Below are positions 24,843 to 36,035 of a stretch of DNA of 64,000 bases, in pieces. The notes under the pieces were generated by a model. The model did no database searches. It was not told where the DNA came from and saw only the letters and a program-made list of their open reading frames with translations. The position numbers and the translations under genes are program-made. Each line of letters begins with the position of its first letter. Positions within the stretch are counted from its first letter, which is position 1. Origin of the DNA: Poa pratensis (lineage: Eukaryota > Streptophyta > Magnoliopsida > Poales > Poaceae); contig CAMZMU010000020.1 in the NCBI GenBank assembly GCA_947311845.1, forward strand, positions 38,902,752 to 38,966,751, in the 5' to 3' direction.

Positions 24843-26163
24843 AACACCATCCATTTTCTTTCGTTGAATTTCATGAGTGGTTTCGTGTAAGACAACCACT
24901 CCCTCTAAAATGTTTCTTCCCGCCAAGAAAGCAGATTGTGATGGACGAATCACCTTATGCGCTATAGATGATACTTTGTTCGTGCCAACCTTAGTAAAAA
25001 TCTTAAACTCACATTCAATAAACAAATTGGCCTATATTGTTCGATTCTACTCGCATCCTCTTTTTTAGGTAGCAAAGTTATCACCCCAAAGTTCAACTTA
25101 TAAAGAGGTAAATTCCCATTCCGGAGTTGATTAAACATAGTCATCAAATCTATTTTAATCATATCCCAGAACCGTTGATAAAACTTAGTTGGGAAGCCAT
25201 CTGGTCTAGGAGCTTTATTGTGTTCCATTTAAGAAATAGCATCAAAAACCTCTTTCTCAGTAAAATCAGAAACTAAAATATTGTTCTCTTCAGCCGAAAT
25301 CTGAGGCAAATCCTCATTTTGATTTTCAACCAAAGAGAAACAACTTGGGGCCGGCGCTCCAAACAATTTTTTATAATATTATAAGATGAATACCTTCAAA
25401 TTATTCTCTCCTACAATCGTCCCCTCATCTTGTTCAAGTTGGAAAATCCTTTTTTCCAATGCTTTCCATTAGCAATGAGATGAAAATATTTTGTATTGTT
25501 ACCCCCTTCCTGGACATGTTTTACCTTAGCACGTTGTGCCCATTTTGTCTCTTCATCTCTTCTCGCCCTAGCAAGGCAATCATCTGCCTCTTTTTTTGCA
25601 GCCCTTTCAGCTTCAGATAAAGGAGTAGTTTCTGCCTTTAAGTCTAATTCATCAATTAGTAAATGCAATTTATCCTTTAATTTTTATTACTCACCACTAA
25701 TATTGTTTGCCCAACCCCTAAGATATTGACGAAAATGTCTAATTTTATTTTGCCAAATTTCGACCGGAGATGATCCAACATTAATGGATGTCCATTCTCT
25801 CTGTATCAACTCATTAAAACCCGGGTGTCTAAACCAAGATAGCTCAAACGAAAATCTAGATTTATTACCCAAGAATGGTTGGTTCCTGTATCAAGTAGGA
25901 GAGGCGAATGATCTGATCCCGTACGAGTCAAAGCATGTACCGCAACCAAAGGAAAAAATTTGTTCCCAATTGACGCTCATAAGAAAGCGGTCCAACTTCT
26001 CAAGTGTTGGAACCTCTCTCCTATTTGTCCACGTATATTGTCTACCCGAGAGATCAATCTCTCTAAGGTCTAAACTTTCGATAATAGCATTGAAAATGAA
26101 AGGCCAACGTGCATTAAAGTTTGAATTGTTCGTTTCGTATTCTCTTCTAGACTGAGATGCCAC
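24843..26163 (-). pseudogene. LINE ORF2 fragment: endonuclease end and start of reverse transcriptase
   Basis: Minus-strand pieces in order are the end of an AP-endonuclease-like domain (REIDLSGRQYTWTNRREV, frame 26163-25891), a linker (SRFSFELSWFRHPGF, 25872-25687), and the N-terminal reverse transcriptase region (NKAPRPDGFPTKFYQRFW, 25228-24962, and ILEGVVVLHETTHEIQRKK near 24900). Frameshifts and stops separate the pieces, so it is dead. The reading continues at 17036 across element A. The 5' part is missing beyond about 26163, where an oppositely oriented LINE begins. Confidence 0.85.
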
Positions 26164-26194
26164 CTAATCTGTTCAAGCTAACTCGACTTAGAAA

Positions 26195-27040
26195 CTGACG
26201 GTGGCCTACGCTTTAGAAAATGACAGATGGATGGCTAGATTTCGTCGGATATCCTCGGAAGTTCAGCTCCAGGAATACACTGCATTATGGATCAAGCTAT
26301 AAGGTTTTATCTTGGGAGATGAGGAGGACTTTATAGCATGGAACATGACTGCCTCCTCTAGGTTGAACGCCTTCTCTGCATACAACGTCCAATTTCTTGG
26401 GTCTTTCTGTGCCATCAACTACAACAAGCTTTGGAAAGCTAAGGCGCAACCAAAATGTAAAAAAATTATGTAGTTGTGGCTTCGACAATGCATTCTCATT
26501 GCTGATATCCTCCAAGCTCGGGGATCGATCACGGTGATTGTTGTTCCTTATGTGACCATGAAGCGGAGACCGCCTCTCACTTGATTTTGGATTTCCCATA
26601 CTCTAGAAGCATTTCGCACCTTCTGGCTCAAGGGACTGGCTGTCAGCACTTGCAGATTCAGCAGCACAAGTTCTTTTCCCCGGCTGAGGCGTTTCTTGTC
26701 TGATTCGTTGAAAAAGATGAACTTCCTGTCGCGATTTATGGGGCATGGCATATCTGGAAGGAGTGATGTTGGAGGGTTTTTCAGCAAGTTGCCGCACCTA
26801 AGTCCCAAGTTATGGATCATGTCAAGGACGATCTATATTTACTAGGTTCCTACCTTTCAGGAAAGGGTACAAGATGATCAAGATTTGGAGACAGGCGCAG
26901 CGCCTGCACTTTGGGAGTAATCATGTTTTAGTTTTAGTTTTAGTTTTGTTTTACTGTTTTCTTCCTCAAGATTGTATCAGACATCGTTTACCCTCTTAAT
27001 TGATATGGCATAACAACTGTCGTTTACCCTGAAAAGAAAA
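26195..27040 (+). pseudogene. LINE 3' end with zf-RVT-like domain
   Basis: The plus-strand translation, with frameshifts, gives DRWMARFRRISSEVQLQEY, SAYNVQFLGSF, then a C..C...H-type zinc-binding segment near 26540-26590 and a tryptophan-rich tail. This is the C-terminal zinc-binding region of plant LINE ORF2. It runs into a short A-rich tail at about 27030-27045. It is 5'-truncated and inactive. Confidence 0.75.
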
Positions 27041-27079
27041 GAAAATATTAGCATCTATAGTGCCAAATACACTATAAAT

Positions 27080-28273
27080 TTTTATTTTGAGAAAGGGCTT
27101 TATTACTTAAAGAGTTTTAAGCATTACACCCGGCCTCTGCAAAATGCACACAGCCGCAATCCAACAGAACGAAAAGAAATAAAATGTAGCACTAGACGAA
27201 TTACAAACATGTGTAAGTAAAACACCAATGACTATGACGAAAGCCAATGCCTATGGAGTACCAATCCGGTGATCAAGCTAACATCCATGTCGAATAAAAA
27301 TATCCCTCGCCACCTCGTCCAGTCGTGTACATGCCTCCGTAAAGAGGCCTCGGTGTCCCGCCGGTTGTAATGTGGACCACAAACGGAGAATACTTGTGCA
27401 CGAGTAGAGTACCTGCAAACGAGAAAAATCTTTATCATTGAAAACCTTGTCATTTCTACACAGCCAAAGCCACCATATAACGGCTATCGCTCCACCCTAA
27501 CAACAGTTCTAAACTTTTTATCTATCCCATGTAGCCAGTTGCCAAATACATTTGCAACAGACTTGGGTGTCGATATAAGTTAGAAGCTATCTGGATAGAT
27601 GACCAAATAGAACGCGCAAAACTACACTCGAAGAATAAGTGCTTTATTGTCTCTTGTTGTGGACAAAACACACACTCAGTACTTCCATGCCAGTTTCGCT
27701 TAACAAGGTTATCCTTTTTAAAATTACACCACTACGAAGATACCAAGTAAACACTTTCAGTTTTAGCGGAATCTTCATTTGTCATATTTTTTATTATCAT
27801 CGACTGGTACATCGGAATGGACTAGCGCCCTATACATGGAATCTACCGAGAATTTTCCATTCCCATATAAATTCCAACGAAACTCATCGGGTCCTTGTGT
27901 AAGTTGAACTGAATTCAACCATGCCAACAAAGCGTTCCAAGACGTTAGTCTCAGCCCAATTAGATCTCGCCTGAACGTCACATTGGATGGTGAAGACTGC
28001 ATAACCGTGGCTATGATATCCCCTTTGTGACAAACAATATTGTATAGGGCCGGGTATTGATCCCAGAGGGTGGTATTACCTAACCATTTGTCCTCCCAGA
28101 ATCTAATCTCTGATCCATCCTTAATTTTAAATACTCCGAAGCGGAAGAAATATTTCTTAGCCGCCATTAGACTGGCCCAGAACTGAGAATCACCAGGTTT
28201 CCAATATACCTGTGATACGCCTTCATGCCAATGTATTTTCTTTTAAGTAGCGATTGCCAAACCCCATATTCGG
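27080..28273 (-). pseudogene. 5'-truncated LINE with 7-bp target duplication
   Basis: The minus-strand frame 28167-27775 includes IRFWEDKWLGNTTL and the following zf-RVT-type region of LINE ORF2. Further left, the frame at 27453-27232 and the 3' untranslated sequence end in a T-rich (poly-A complement) stretch at 27080. TATAAAT occurs on both sides (27073-27079 and 28274-28280). The sister duplication at about 33930 has the unoccupied site, confirming a later insertion into one copy. Its 3' end is the same family as the fragment at 61975-62275. Confidence 0.85.
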
Positions 28274-28475
28274 TATAAATACATCATGACATATCTGCTG
28301 ATATTGATTGAGGGTTGTAGAGGTTAAGTTTCTCTATAACACAAGTTTGACGTAAGACAAAACAAATATGACATATTTTTATGGTTCAATTAATACTAAT
28401 TTGCTATTAAAAACATTGAAGCAAATTTTCTTAACACATGTAAGTAGCTATTTGAAGGATATCTATTTCCAAATA

Positions 28476-28569
28476 CTCCCTCCGATCCAAATAAATTGTC
28501 GATGGTTGTACGTACAGGTTGTACGTGTCACGTTGTCTATTTACGACAATTTTAACGGATGAGAGGGAG
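28476..28569. mobile_element. Stowaway-type MITE
   Basis: It begins CTCCCTCCGATCC and ends with the inverted GAGAGGGAG, flanked by TA (28474-28475 and 28570-28571), 94 bp. It is absent at the matching place in duplication copy 2 (about 34140), so it inserted after the duplication. Confidence 0.85.
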
Positions 28570-29891
28570 TATGAAATATTTGTTCATATTTTGGATGGTT
28601 TTAGCTAGGCGAAGTTCTTCACTGTTGTAGCTAAATGTATGCGTCCAACTACGGTCCAAGAGCACGATGGCAGAAACTTTAGTAATCGCAGATGAATCTG
28701 ACCGTTGTTCAAAGAGAACGGCTCGATGAATCAAACGGCACAATACCAGGATTCTTTTCAGTCAATGGTGGTGTAATATGACCAGTGATTAAGCCAGAAG
28801 ATACGGTCCATGGGGCGACAAGGACGAGGCGGGGTGACAAACTGACATGGTTGAATTTCAGCTACTCTTGTTGTTTCACGTAACTTGTGAGCGGATATTG
28901 TACTAAAATGTTTCTTGTTTGTCTTCGTGAGCACGTCTACATTTTGGATTTTATCAGTACTTTCATTTGAGCCGCCATATCTGTAAGTCTTTTTTTCAGG
29001 TAACATGTAAACTATGTTTTTTAAAACAACATATAAACTAATTTGATTTTGACTATTAGCAAATTGTATGTGCTAGTAAAGCCCATGATTAACTATTAGA
29101 GCACCTCCAATAGATGACTTAAAATATAGGACACTTGGCCCCCAAAACTGACTTTTAGAGCTTTTAGGCAAAAAAAAAAACAGTGCTCCAGCCCAAACCC
29201 TATTGCGTGCCCTAAACTTTTTGGGCCGCCCAAGGTATTGACCCCAACTGCTGCAAATTTGGGGCACACGTGGGCCTGCCCAAAAGAAAATTGCAGCCGC
29301 GCTGTATGTACACCCGAATTTTTTTGTTTAGAAGTTTTTGACATTTCAAAATGATGATTTTTAAGTAATGGTTGCATCAACACCTAAGAGCCCGAAACAG
29401 ATTTCCCCCTGAGAAGCTCACTGATAAAGAATTGCACTCGCGTGAACCGACAGTAACAGAAATTCACACATTCTCAGAAACTGATATTTTATCCACGTAC
29501 GATGTCGGCAGCTGCAAGTGCTTACACAAGTCTCCAGGAGCAGATCCTCACGGGGTTTTTCACGACTTTTCGGATAAGCATCGTCGCAAGCAAAGCAGCA
29601 GTGAAACAACTCGTGTCCCGTCGAAATCAAGCATCTCCGCAAGCAAAGCAAAGCAGAAGTGAAACAACTCGTGTCCCGTCGAAATCAAGTAACAATTAAC
29701 AATGGACGCACACAGATGAACCGTCAATTACATCAAAACTGAGAGTACTCACACTTTTATTTATCAGTAATATTCAGTTCCATAGTAGTAGCAACTGTAT
29801 AGTAGTCAGGATGAACTGCGCGACACGATCGATCAAACCACACAACTCAGAGTGAAGCGCTCATTTATTACCCGCGGAGAGCATGCGTTGG

Positions 29892-30284
29892 CTAGAGATC
29901 CACGCGCGCCGGGGACGGATCAGCATCAGTAGTTGGCCGCCGGCTCGAAGGAGGTGAGGTTGCGGTGCTGGTCCAGAGCTGCTCGTACACCACCGCGACG
30001 TACAGCGCGCTGCTCCCGGCGCCGTCCACCACGTCCACGAAGAGGCGGTAGTTCATCCCGGATACCACCTGCTGCTCGCCGCGGGTCACCCGGCGGAACC
30101 GCAGCCTGTCGCTCGCCAGCCTCCGGTGCTGCGCCACCGCCCACCCGCCGAGCTCCTGGATGTACGGGTCCTTCATATCCGGGATGGGGCTCCACCCGCC
30201 GTCCATCGGGCCGCGGCCGCCCAGGGCGGCGGCGACGGCGAGGGTCGCGGCGAGGAGGGCGAGCAGGAGGAGGGGTTTCGCCAT
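29892..30284 (-). CDS. Phytocystatin copy 1, C-terminal frameshift
   Basis: A 130-residue cysteine-protease inhibitor of the cystatin family. It has a hydrophobic signal peptide (about residues 1-20, MAKPLLLLALLAATLAVAAA), a Gly-Gly N-terminal trunk, the plant-cystatin helix motif as LGGWAVAQH, the QxVxG papain-binding loop as QVVSG, and a second-loop Trp (YEQLW). Compared with copy 2, one G is missing near 29963. The last dozen or so residues (ending PAANY in copy 2) are therefore replaced by an unrelated tail of about 20 residues that runs to a later stop. This probably damages the last beta strand. The upstream region also differs from copy 2 beyond about 75 bp, where a different sequence replaces the promoter. 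Likely a decaying duplicate; whether it is transcribed cannot be seen. Confidence 0.85.
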   Translation of the reverse strand: MAKPLLLLALLAATLAVAAALGGRGPMDGGWSPIPDMKDPYIQELGGWAVAQHRRLASDRLRFRRVTRGEQQVVSGMNYRLFVDVVDGAGSSALYVAVVYEQLWTSTATSPPSSRRPTTDADPSPARVDL

Positions 30285-30365
30285 GGACGGATCAGGCGGG
30301 GGCTTGGAGACGGCGAGTCGGTGGGGAATGGGAAACGGAAGCGGTGGGAATGTGGGATTTGTTCG

Positions 30366-30819
30366 AAACGACGGGAGTAAATTAAAAAAAAAACTACCAC
30401 AATTGGGCTGACTTTAGGGATAAGTACCGATCTTGGTGATTTTTTCAAAAATCTACCGGCTCTGGGACTAACGACAAGATAGCTCTAAATCTCACATAAA
30501 TGCACTTTCACAGCAACATTGACCGGTAGGGCCTATTTATAAGGGCCTAGTTGGCATCCCACGTGGAGGAGTAGCTGAGGTGGACGTGGGACCCATCTGT
30601 CAGCCCCCAACCTTTTCCCTCTCTTCTTCCTCTCCCTCTCTCTCCAGGACACATGAACACGACACTCCCGGACTGTCCTCTTCCCCGCAGCTCGATTGCC
30701 CGCCGTACTGGCCTCCTGACCCCTAGGTAGTCGTATACCTCCTCCGCCGTTTGCCCACATCAGCGCCACCTCTTCCTCCCTCGGATGCTCGGTCAGTGTT
30801 CTCGCTTGTGTGTTTAAGG
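30366..30819. other. Sequence replacing the cystatin copy 1 promoter
   Basis: Homology to copy 2 ends here. The segment opens with 'ggagtaaattaaaaaaaaaactaccac', a form often seen at Mutator-like termini. It also contains pyrimidine-rich leader-like DNA (30600-30780). No partner terminus was found, so its identity is open. The minus-strand 102-codon frame at 30533-30841 is not supported. Confidence 0.35.
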
Positions 30820-30828
30820 AAGTTTGTC

Positions 30829-32316
30829 GAGTGAAATGCATCTACGGTCCTCGAAGTTGTCGGTCACGTCCAAAACAGTCCTCAAACTCGAGATTTGGCT
30901 TAGTACAGTCCTTAAAATTGCTCTGCATGTCCATCTACGGTCCTAAATACGAATGGCTAGCGTATAGCGATGACTTGGCAAAAAAGCGGCCTCACAGCGG
31001 TCCTAGAAGTTACAGGCGATGTTCAAAACAGTCCTAAAACTCAGGATGTCCATTTTTTTAAAACCATCCATAATGCTATTTGCATTATCACTTGAACACA
31101 CGAATAGTTGTTCCTAACCGCATCAATTATTTTCTTGCAGAATTTAATAGCAACGAATAATATGAATAGATATCAAATCCAATAAAATATAGGTTTATGA
31201 TTACTAAATAATAATTTGAGGATGTGGGAAATTATTGCATGTAAATTGATGGTGTTTCCTATTACCCGAGAGTCTTTCCGTGACTCCAGTGATCATGGTG
31301 TGTTGAGATCTTCATGTGTGTCAGTAACATGTCATGTGGCTCTCGATTTTCCAGCATTTGGTCATTCCTTTGATTATCGAAGCGTCAAAACCGCCTTGGC
31401 GTAGATGTATTTTTATTTTTTGGAATTATGAATTATCCAGGTTGTATTTCATGGGTCCATGTGGAGTTCGAAATGATGAAGCTCTACACTTCGTTTCCTA
31501 TCTTTTTAACGGTGTAAAAAATAATCTTCTGACTTGTTTATGTGTGATTTTTATGGATCCATGTCTCCAGATCATGGAACAGTGCATGTAATTACAGAGT
31601 TGATCCAGTTCATAAAATATCCTGCACCTTATCCATGGAATCAGATTATGAAAGTTACATGTATTTTACTTGGGAATTTTTTAATTATACTATGCTGAGA
31701 TCCATAATCTAAACAAAATAATATTGGTGCATGATTACGATAATTTTCATAGGAATGAATAATATGTATACAAGAAACCAAGTCAAATATTGGGGAATGA
31801 TTACTGATATTTTTCATAGTTTGTTCATGAATTTTTGGACTCACCTGCAGTGCTTATGGAAGGCTAGTATTGATTTTATTTCATTTTAATCTAGATTTTT
31901 TCGTTAGCTGTACGTTGCATGCAAACTCTTTTCCGCCTTGGTCTGTTTTGTTTGATCTCTTTTTTAATCTATGTGCAAATTAGTTAAATACGTGACCCGG
32001 TGTCCGTGTGTCGTGCTGCATGGAAACTCCTTTTCCGCCTTGGTGATCAAACATGGTTTATATGTAAAAAATAAATTGCATTGTTTCAAAAAATGGAAAT
32101 CCCGAGGTTCATGACCATTTTGGACATTGTCGGTAATTTCAAGGACCGCACTGAGCCTGCTCTATTGCCACGTCAGCGCTATACGCTAGCCATTCGTTTT
32201 AGGACCATAGATTGACATGCGAAGCAACTTTCAGGATTGTACTGTGGCAGATCCTGAGTTTGAGGGCTGTTTTGGACATGGCCAACAACTTCAAGAACGG
32301 TAGATGCATTTCACTC
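30829..32316. mobile_element. Non-autonomous Mutator-like element, 1.49 kb
   Basis: About 210-bp terminal inverted repeats: 30829-31050 begins GAGTGAAATGCATCTAC, and 32105-32316 ends with its complement GTAGATGCATTTCACTC. The 9-bp target duplication AAGTTTGTC (30820-30828 and 32317-32325) is exact. The AT-rich interior (31060-32100) encodes no transposase and no recognisable gene fragment. Long inverted repeats plus 9-bp duplications are diagnostic of Mutator-like elements. Confidence 0.93.
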
Positions 32317-32325
32317 AAGTTTGTC

Positions 32326-33388
32326 CGATGGCGGCAAGGAGTTTTGATGACAACGCGTCGCTGAGGGATGCAGAAAAAAAGGTGGTGTTATTCTTTTCAA
32401 GAACTTGATTATCATTTCATATTCTTATACGAATATTGTTGTAAAGAAAACATATCTCTGATGTCCAATGGACATGATTCAAACAAACTAAATAATCTAT
32501 ATGAAGCCGATCGATCCATTTAGTTAGTTATATCGAATTATCGAGTGTGGCAAGTTAATGCTCATGCCATAACCAATCGAAAGATGTTGAAAATGAGATG
32601 TGGAGATGCATGTGGTGTAGGGGAAAGTGGGAGCAGTGTTTAGGAAAGTTGTTACCCAACTTTTGCAAGGTTAATCTCCTCTTTATAGTACGGCTTCCTA
32701 CGGCTCAGAGACGGTAAAATATTAAGACGTCATCCTCAACATCCCCTTGATTAGTTCTTTTAAGTAGGTTAAACCATTCACCTCGCCTTTCACACGTACG
32801 ACAAAGACTAATACATGTGTATTAAACTTGTAAATACATTAGTTCCATAGATTGATGGCCATTAACACCAAATTCCACATAGGGTATGATTTGTTCCAAA
32901 AGCTATTACACGCCTAGTAGGAAGTTTGAAGTTGAAAGTTTGAGTGTTAGGAGTTGTAACTTCAATCGTGTGGACATAAAAGTTAACTTTGGGAGCCCAA
33001 AGTTGATTCTTGAAAGTTTACATGAGTGAAGTTAGAATCTAAGTAATTTTGGGAGTTGTAAGTGAACCATAAAGTTCCTCGATGTGCAGATTTCTCGCTC
33101 GAGTAAGCGGGCCTCGCCCACCAAAAAGTGTGGTGCCACTAAACTCTCCACGAGACACCTTGACGATGATAACGACGAAAGGAGAGGGGTATCGCCACAA
33201 CCATGTCAGGTCATTGGAGACAACTTGTTTGAAGTTGGAATAGATTACCCATGTCAATGGTATTTATAGCAACATGATATGTCCTTCATCTAACAATCTC
33301 TTTGCGAAGATTGGATTGTTGCAAGTAAACCTATAGGCACATGGGCAGCCTGGCCCGGAAAGCCCGAACCAAAAGCCCGACGTCGGGT
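32326..33388. other. Unassigned intergenic DNA
   Basis: No gene or repeat was recognised. Short frames at 33039-33269 overlap on both strands and show no family features. From 33345 a G/C-rich 'agcccgaaccaaaagcccg' stretch begins, which matches by inversion the region near 33770-33830. This may be the ends of an older hAT-like element enclosing the next feature. Confidence 0.5.
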
Positions 33389-33566
33389 CAGGGCCGACTC
33401 TAGCATTTTAGGACCCATGTGCGAACTCTATCAACGGGCCCTAAATCAATGGGACTCTCGCCTTTTCTATTAATGTCTTCTATGTACATACATATCAGTT
33501 ATAGGCCCCAAGTTTGGCTGGGCCCCGTGCCGTCACACCTCTCGTCCTAGGCCAAAGTCGGCCCTG
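33389..33566. mobile_element. Small hAT-like element, 178 bp
   Basis: CAGGGCCGACTCTAG at the left end and the inverted CTAGGCCAAAGTCGGCCCTG at the right end form imperfect terminal repeats of hAT type (CAGGG...). The expected 8-bp duplication is not clear. The element seems nested in another 'agcccg'-rich repeat (33345-33830). Confidence 0.55.
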
Positions 33567-33904
33567 CATCGAATCGGGCTCGCGCTTCACTTTTGTGCTG
33601 AAAGCCCGATTCAGAATCCCAAAAAAGCCCCAAAATTGGTGATTTTTAACATTTTAAAGAAAATAGGTATTAATATACTCCAAAAATGATATACTTAATA
33701 TTGTTAATACAAAATAGGCATTTTTTACAGTCACAGCCTAGGCTGGACTCAGGCTTGGCTTTTGCAGGTCGGGCTTTAACAAGCCTGACCCGAAACCCGG
33801 TCCGGCCCGAGGCTTGTCCTATTCATTATTGAATGCAAGTCATGTTAGTTTTGTCTCAAGTCAAACGTGTAAGTCTTATGATAAGTTTTACTAAGCTTAC
33901 ATAA

Positions 33905-35840
33905 GAAAATAATAACATCTACATGGCCAAATACACTATAAAACATCATTATATATCTGTTGATATTAAACTAAGGGTTGTAGAGGTTAGTTTTCTCTAC
34001 AAACAAGTTTGAAGTAAGAAAACAAAAAATATGACTTATATTTTTTGGATCCATTAATACTAATTTTCTATAAAAAAACATTGAAGTAAATTTTCTCAAC
34101 ACATGTACAGTAAGTAAATGTTTGAAATTATATCTATTTCTTGAAATAGGAAATATTTGTTAATATATTGGATGGTTTTAGCTAGGCGAAGTTCCGGTCC
34201 AAGAGCACGATGCCAAACACTTTATTAATCGTAGATGAATCTGACCGTTGTTCGAAGAGAACTGCTCGGCGAATCAAACTGCACAATACCAGGATTCTTT
34301 CCAGTCAATGGTGGTGTACTGTGACCACTGATTCAGGCAGAAGATACGGCCAATAGTATTGTCTGTGGCGAGACCAAGACGAGGCGGGGCGACAAGACTG
34401 GGAGGAATTTCGGTGACTCTTATTGTTTCTTCTTAACTTGCGAGCGAATATTGTACTAAAAAGTTTTGTGTTTGTCATCACGTTTACATTTTAGATTTTG
34501 CCGGTACTTCATTTGAGCCGCCATATCTGTAAGTCTATTTTTACAGGTAACATGCAAACTTAAGTTTTTTTAAACAACATATAAACTAAGTTGATTTTGA
34601 CTATTAGCAAATTGTATGTGCTAGTAAAGCCCATGATTAACTATTAGAGCATCTCCAACAGATCACTTCAAATAGGGGACAGTTGCCCCCCAAAACTGAT
34701 TTTAGAGCTTCCAGACAAACAAAAAAATTGGGGCACACGTGCGGCTGCCCAATTTTTTTTTTTTTTTTTGCAGCCGAACTGTATGTACACCCAAAATTTT
34801 TGTTTAAAGTTTTTGACATTTGAAAATGCGACTTTAAATAATGGGTACATCAACACAAGAGCCGAAACAGATTTCCCCTTGAGGAGCTATTGATAAAGAC
34901 TTGCCCTCCCGTGAACCGACAGTAACAGAAATACAGACATCCTCTAAAACTGATATTTTATCCACGTAAGATAAGATGTCGGCAGCTGCAAGTGGTTTAC
35001 ACAAGCCTCCAGGAGCAGATGTTTTTCACGACTTTTCGGATAAGCATCGCCGCAAGCAAAGCAGCCGTGCAAGTGAGGAGTGAATCAACTCGTCTACCCT
35101 AGAAATCAAAGCATAACAATGGACGCACACATATGAACCGTCCATTACATCAAACTGAGAGTACTCACAATTTTATTTACCAGTAATATTCACTATTCAG
35201 TACCATAGTACTAGCAAACAGTAGTATAGGAGTAGTCAGGATGAACTGCACGACGCGATCGATCAAACCACACAACTCAGAGTAAAGCGCTCATTTATTT
35301 GTAGTACTACCAAATTAAGGACGAGGCCAGGAGATGAGATTAACCAGCGGAGATCATGCGTTCGCTAGCCGCAGAGATCCACGCGCGGCGGGGACGGATT
35401 AGTCAGTAGTTGGCCGCCGGCTCGAAGGAGGTGAGGTTGCGGGTGCGGGTCCAGGACTGCTCATACACCTCCGCGACGTACGGCGCGCTGCTCCCGGCGC
35501 CGTCCACCGCGTCGACGAAGAGGCGGTAGTTCATCCCGGAGACCACCTGCTGCTCGCCGCGGGTCACCCGGCGGAACTGCAGCCTGTCGCTCGCCAGCCT
35601 CCGGTGCTGCGCCACCGCCCACCCGCCGAGCTCCTGGATGTGCGGGTCCGTCACGTCCTCGATGGGGCTCCACCCGCCGACCAGTGGGCCGCGGCCGCCA
35701 ACGGCGGCGGCGACGGCGAGGGTGGCGGCGAGGAGGGCGAGCAGGAGGAGGGGTTTCGCCATGGACGGATGGATCGGGGGCTTAGGGACGACGAGTCGGT
35801 GGGGAATATGGGAAACGGAAGCGGTGGGATCTGCGTGCTG
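33905..35840. repeat. Segmental duplication, copy 2 (carries cystatin copy 2)
   Basis: Collinear with copy 1 (27041-30365) over the left flank, a short MITE-like 'ttagagcatctccaa' block, the cystatin 3' flank and the gene. It lacks the LINE and Stowaway insertions of copy 1, so it preserves the older arrangement. It carries a run of about 20 T near 34750. Confidence 0.9.
35403..35762 (-). CDS. Phytocystatin copy 2, intact
   Basis: 119 residues, single exon. It is a secreted inhibitor of papain-like (C1A) cysteine proteases, as known for the family. Visible parts: signal peptide (about 1-20), Gly-Gly, helix motif LGGWAVAQH, inhibitory loop QVVSG (about residue 75) and Trp in YEQSW, ending FEPAANY. 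The start at 35762 is chosen because the signal peptide begins there. An upstream in-frame Met (35882) would add 40 residues without cystatin features. Length and motif order are normal for plant cystatins. Upstream (rightward) lie ACGTG cores at about 35974 and 36016. Paralogue of 29892-30284. Confidence 0.93.
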   Translation of the reverse strand: MAKPLLLLALLAATLAVAAAVGGRGPLVGGWSPIEDVTDPHIQELGGWAVAQHRRLASDRLQFRRVTRGEQQVVSGMNYRLFVDAVDGAGSSAPYVAEVYEQSWTRTRNLTSFEPAANY

Positions 35841-36020
35841 GTGTGAAGGCGGTTTGAGCGTACACATGGGTTGTGATGGCAAAATTTATGGGACGGATTT
35901 AAGACCAGCCCGTGGGAAGTGGCGACAGGGGAAGCAAAGACTTTCGTGGACCGGGGACCCCACCGGCCGCACATGCACGTGAAGGCTATGTGCCTATACG
36001 CTGATAAGAGCATGTCACGT
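35763..36020 (-). promoter_or_regulatory. Putative promoter of cystatin copy 2
   Basis: This is the upstream region that survives only in copy 2. It has a CATAAATT TATA-like site on the minus strand near 35885 and two ACGTG-core (G-box/ABRE-like) sites near 35974 and 36016. The assignment rests on position and motifs only. A non-LTR element inserted at 36036 caps the region. Confidence 0.4.
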
Positions 36021-36035
36021 GGGCCTGCAGTTTTT

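Larger units (their letters stand above)
27041..30365. repeat. Segmental duplication, copy 1 (carries cystatin copy 1)
   Basis: Apart from the LINE and MITE inserted in it, this block is collinear with 33905-35840. Shared landmarks are 'ccaaatacactataaa', 'gggttgtagaggtt', 'aatctgaccgttgttc', the cystatin 3' flank and the coding region. Homology stops about 70-80 bp upstream of the cystatin start codon. Confidence 0.9.

Noticed and set aside
35763..35882. 40-residue N-terminal extension of cystatin copy 2
   Set aside because: An upstream Met is open, but the signal peptide starts at the internal Met and copy 1 lacks the extension.
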